From the NCBI RefSeq assembly GCF_023516615.1, contig NZ_JAMGBF010000140.1:1-33059 (forward strand): a stretch of DNA of 33,059 nucleotides, written 5' to 3'. Of the stretch, positions 32,780 through 33,059 are shown one piece after another. Numbering within the stretch: position 1 is the stretch's first letter; each line of letters begins with the position of its first letter. The stretch comes from Streptomyces panaciradicis (GTDB lineage Bacteria; Actinomycetota; Actinomycetes; Streptomycetales; Streptomycetaceae). The position numbers and the translations under genes are program-made. The notes under the pieces are model-generated. The model was not told where the DNA came from. It was given only the letters and a program-made list of their open reading frames with translations, and searched no databases.

Positions 32780-33059
32780 TGGCAGTGGTCCCAGGAGCGA
32801 GACGGCCTGCTTCGATGCGCATCCTCATGGCGTGGAACACCTCCTTACGCCCAGGGCGATGGCCATGATGCCCGCCGCCAGGTGAGCGCGCCGATCGAGG
32901 TGAACGGCGAGACGATCAGCACGATGCCCGCCAGCATGCCGATGATCCCGGTGGACAGTATCCATCCTCGCGCCGGCATGCCCGGGGCCATGGCCGCCGT
33001 GACCGTCACCATGGTCCCGCGGAGCAGCCAGCCGAAGCCGATCCACAGGGCGAGCAGCA
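32780..33059 (-). pseudogene. DUF308 (HdeD-like) membrane protein, frameshifted; 5' end beyond window
   Basis: The minus strand reads LLALWIGFGWLLRGTM, then GWILSTGIIGMLAGIVLIVS, PFTSIGALTW, which are the helices of HdeD-type DUF308 membrane proteins. The family's next part, AAGIMAIALGV, is in a second frame, and the closing EVFHAMRMRIEAGR is in a third. Two one-step slips, near 32882 and 32845, are therefore needed. The gene begins outside the window. HdeD proteins are small multi-helix membrane proteins tied to acid stress in enteric bacteria; the function in Streptomyces is unknown. This copy is probably non-functional unless both slips are sequencing errors. Confidence 0.65.

Overview
The window is high-GC actinobacterial DNA, most likely from a Streptomyces chromosome. 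The basis is very strong G/C preference at third codon positions, GTG starts, a KdpD/PrpE/DacB gene set of Streptomyces type, an ECF41-type sigma factor, many TetR regulators, a DUF6221 protein and a CYP102-type self-sufficient P450. No rRNA, tRNA or CRISPR array was seen. About 26 kb is genes or recognisable gene remnants. The many remnants suggest an accessory or chromosome-arm region that gains and loses genes.

Layout. 1-4.2 kb: the 3' part of the potassium sensor kinase gene kdpD (cut by the window edge, with no kdpE after it) converges on a propionyl-CoA synthetase gene (prpE-like). 4.7-5.0 kb: a deletion scar in which the 3' end of a TetR gene abuts the 3' end of a short-chain dehydrogenase gene. 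5.7-7.3 kb: a secreted PBP4-type D-Ala-D-Ala carboxypeptidase, then a broken RsbW-like ATPase. 8.0-9.9 kb: an ECF41 sigma factor in one operon with an NmrA-like SDR, preceded by a good ECF41-type promoter. 10.2-10.9 kb: a decayed IS701-type transposase. 10.9-15.4 kb: an XRE repressor divergent from an MFS exporter/esterase/unknown protein/broken luciferase-like operon, with a perfect 13-bp inverted repeat between them. 15.5-17.8 kb: a lipoprotein hydrolase and a two-TM membrane protein, the latter divergent from a TetR gene across a very strong compound palindrome. 18.9-19.8 kb: a frameshifted secreted Ig-like protein (possibly I42 inhibitor family) and a TetR N-terminal fragment. 19.9-21.7 kb: a macrolide-type glycosyltransferase and its divergent TetR gene. 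22-24 kb: a P-loop NTPase fragment and an LPxTG surface protein. 24-25.2 kb: no recognisable gene, but a perfect 17-bp stem-loop. 25.2-26 kb: a frameshifted PNPOx-family gene and a DUF6221 gene. 26.2-31.6 kb: a TetR gene divergent from a CYP102 (P450 BM3-like) gene, followed by a zinc alcohol dehydrogenase. 31.7-33 kb: another TetR gene and a broken DUF308 (HdeD-like) membrane protein at the window end.

How the genes work together. The recurrent design is a one-component repressor divergent from an effector (exporter, glycosyltransferase, membrane protein, P450) with a palindromic operator between. The best-developed case is the P450 locus. Four copies of a 15-bp palindrome, CCRTRC-NNN-GTAYGG, are arranged as two pairs. 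Each pair has a 23-bp period, one pair lying by the TetR start and the other over the candidate P450 promoter. It parallels the BM3R1/CYP102A1 system of Bacillus, but the P450 lacks the BM3 residues that anchor the fatty-acid carboxylate, so its inducer and substrate may differ. Several gene breaks are single-base losses next to G runs, so some apparent pseudogenes may be sequencing errors.
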